From an uncultured Lachnospiraceae bacterium (GTDB lineage: Bacteria > Bacillota > Clostridia > Lachnospirales > Lachnospiraceae): a stretch of 32,119 nucleotides of DNA. Below are positions 31,143 to 32,119 of this stretch, in pieces. The notes beneath the pieces are model-generated. The model made no database searches. It was not told the DNA's origin and saw only the letters and a list, made by a program, of their open reading frames with translations. The translations under genes and the position numbers were made by a program. How positions within the stretch are numbered: the first letter of the stretch is position 1; each line of letters begins with the position of its first letter. The stretch spans positions 1 to 32,119 of the forward strand of contig CADBXF010000020.1 in assembly GCA_902798585.1 (NCBI GenBank), in the 5' to 3' direction.

Positions 31143-31715
31143 ATGACTTCGGATCAACAGCATCATCAGGACGAGTATTATGCAGCGAAAAGAAGGTATG
31201 AGAGTGCCTATTCCGATAAGAGGCACGCGGAGAATCAAATCAGCAGCATAATCAATCGCAGAAATCAGATCATCAATCAAATCAATGCCAAGACTGCTGA
31301 GAGAAAGAGAAACAACGATTCGCTCTCGAAACTGCAGAGCTCTTCCGCGAAGAACAGCGAAGTTGATTCGAGTGTAAGAGATACGGAAGCGAAGCTGGCG
31401 ACAGCCTCCGAGGCGTTTCGAACCTTCGGCGAGGCTTCCCACTGCAAGCAGAAGAAGCTTACGGATGTGTTCAGTGAGAAGAATGCCAGATCCAAATCTT
31501 CCATTGCAACCGCGTTCAGCAAGATCAGTTCCGTGATAACCACCATTCAGCAAAAGATTCAGGAGCTGAACGGTCAGATAAGCGCGCTGGAGCGTGAGAT
31601 GGAGGACGGCAAAAGCCGCGAGCGGTACTGGAACGGCGTCATCTCGAGCTGCAACAGCACCATGAACAGCGCTTCGTGGGATATGGCTTACCATCAGAGA
31701 TGCATGAACAGCTGA
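31143..31715 (+). CDS. Helical coiled-coil protein, candidate T7SS/LXG-associated accessory (DUF5082-like)
   Basis: The 190-residue protein starts at the ATG at 31143 behind GGAGGAGG; the in-frame reading from 31062 lacks a site. There is no signal peptide. Residues 8-80 are a long charged helix of Arg/Lys, Glu and Gln with Asn repeats (DEYYAAKRRYESAYSDKRHAEN). A second helix rich in Gln/Lys lies at about 125-165, followed by a short Trp- and Cys-bearing tail. Such paired-helix proteins open LXG-type type VII secretion loci in Firmicutes, where they act as chaperones or targeting partners (YwqH-like). I infer this from form and context and cannot name the family. Confidence 0.6.
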   Translation: MTSDQQHHQDEYYAAKRRYESAYSDKRHAENQISSIINRRNQIINQINAKTAERKRNNDSLSKLQSSSAKNSEVDSSVRDTEAKLATASEAFRTFGEASHCKQKKLTDVFSEKNARSKSSIATAFSKISSVITTIQQKIQELNGQISALEREMEDGKSRERYWNGVISSCNSTMNSASWDMAYHQRCMNS

Positions 31716-31768
31716 GAATCAATTAAGGGGTTTTATCGTCGCATTAGCTTCCGGGGAGAGGGAATTTT

Positions 31769-32119
31769 ATGGCTACGATTGCTTTATATAAAAGTAAAGT
31801 TAACGGTGTGGGGAGTCTCATTGACGACATTATCAAGTCGTCCAACAATCTCGACACGCAACTCGGGACACTCAAGAATACGCTTCAGGGTGTCGACAGT
31901 TCCACCTGCAACCTGCAGGACACCATCGACAGCATCAGCTCGTCTTCCAAGAGTGAGAACGAAAAAGTTGCGGATCTTAAGAAACTCAACAACAAACTCA
32001 CAGAGTTCATTGAATTGACTGCGAACCGCGAGGCTGCTGCAAAGGCGGAAATCGAGCGCGCGAAAGAAGACTTCTACACCAAGTATTACTACTTGAAGCC
32101 GGAGTGTGAAAAGTCCGGC
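31769..32119 (+). CDS. Helical protein, candidate T7SS LXG-associated component (partial at window edge)
   Basis: The gene starts at the ATG at 31769 behind GGGGAGAGGGA and is open at the window end, giving 117 residues. They form helices with heptad-like Leu/Val spacing (LIDDIIKSSNNLDTQLGTLKNTL), Ser-rich turns and a KLNNKLTEFIELTANREAAAK segment ending in FYTKYYYLKPECEKSG. No signal peptide is visible. It follows the upstream helical gene by 53 bases and is probably cotranscribed. The layout resembles WXG/LXG-fold helical proteins of type VII secretion loci. The LXG or toxin domain, if any, lies beyond the edge. A reading frame at 31779-32018 in another phase is a shadow. Confidence 0.6.
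   Translation, partial: MATIALYKSKVNGVGSLIDDIIKSSNNLDTQLGTLKNTLQGVDSSTCNLQDTIDSISSSSKSENEKVADLKKLNNKLTEFIELTANREAAAKAEIERAKEDFYTKYYYLKPECEKSG

Overview
The window reads as chromosomal DNA of a GC-rich member of the Clostridia (Bacillota), most likely a gut or rumen Lachnospiraceae-type bacterium. This is an inference from the gene set: ruvA-ruvB-zapA followed by a U32 peptidase, a YerC/YecD TrpR-like regulator, a DUF1836 protein, PcrA with a Tudor-like tail, an RlmD-type methyltransferase, a surface-anchored GH5 cellulase, strong Shine-Dalgarno sites (GGGAGG, AAGGAGG) and sigma-A type promoters. There are no rRNA, tRNA, IS or CRISPR features that I can support. Nearly all genes are dense and on the + strand; the exceptions are the left-edge nuclease-like gene and the pcrA / small membrane protein / yerC group.

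Layout. 1-368: 5' part of a YprB-like RNase H-fold exonuclease on the - strand, divergent from ruvA. 512-2822: ruvA-ruvB-zapA (Holliday junction migration plus Z-ring protein), closed by a strong terminator. 2821-6086: U32 peptidase and HD-domain protein with their own promoter. 6101-10000: a visibly more AT-rich three-gene block (anchored unknown protein, ABC ATPase, 8-TM FtsX-type permease) behind a perfect-consensus promoter and a perfect 16-bp palindrome. 10042-12460: Nudix, GtrA and RlmI-like methyltransferase. 12461-18780: the cell-surface region, with a triple-SH3 NlpC/P60 cell-wall hydrolase whose leader carries an exact WalR-type box, a membrane-anchored CBM-GH5 glucanase, and an HtrA protease. 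18793-22971: a small Cys-rich membrane protein, pcrA, a DUF1836 protein and a TrpR-like regulator, with divergent promoters and two bidirectional terminators. 22972-30808: rlmD followed by a long run of closely spaced + strand genes for small hydrolases (adenosine-deaminase-like, M50-like membrane metalloprotein, cyclase, a phospholipase-C-like/tyrosine-phosphatase fusion, HAD, Nudix, membrane protein, second tyrosine phosphatase). 30809-32119: a regulatory gap with repeats and a strong promoter, then two helical proteins that look like the start of a type VII secretion (LXG-type) locus cut by the window edge.

How it fits together. The left half is DNA repair, division and translation housekeeping. 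The 12.5-18.7 kb block is envelope remodelling, polysaccharide attack and envelope quality control. The 24.4-30.8 kb block is a run of phosphoester, nucleoside and amide hydrolases of unknown substrate. The most interesting leads are the WalR box on the P60 gene, the phospholipase-phosphatase fusion with an altered P-loop, the deaminase/M50 overlap, the ABC block with its palindrome, and the putative T7SS locus at the right edge.
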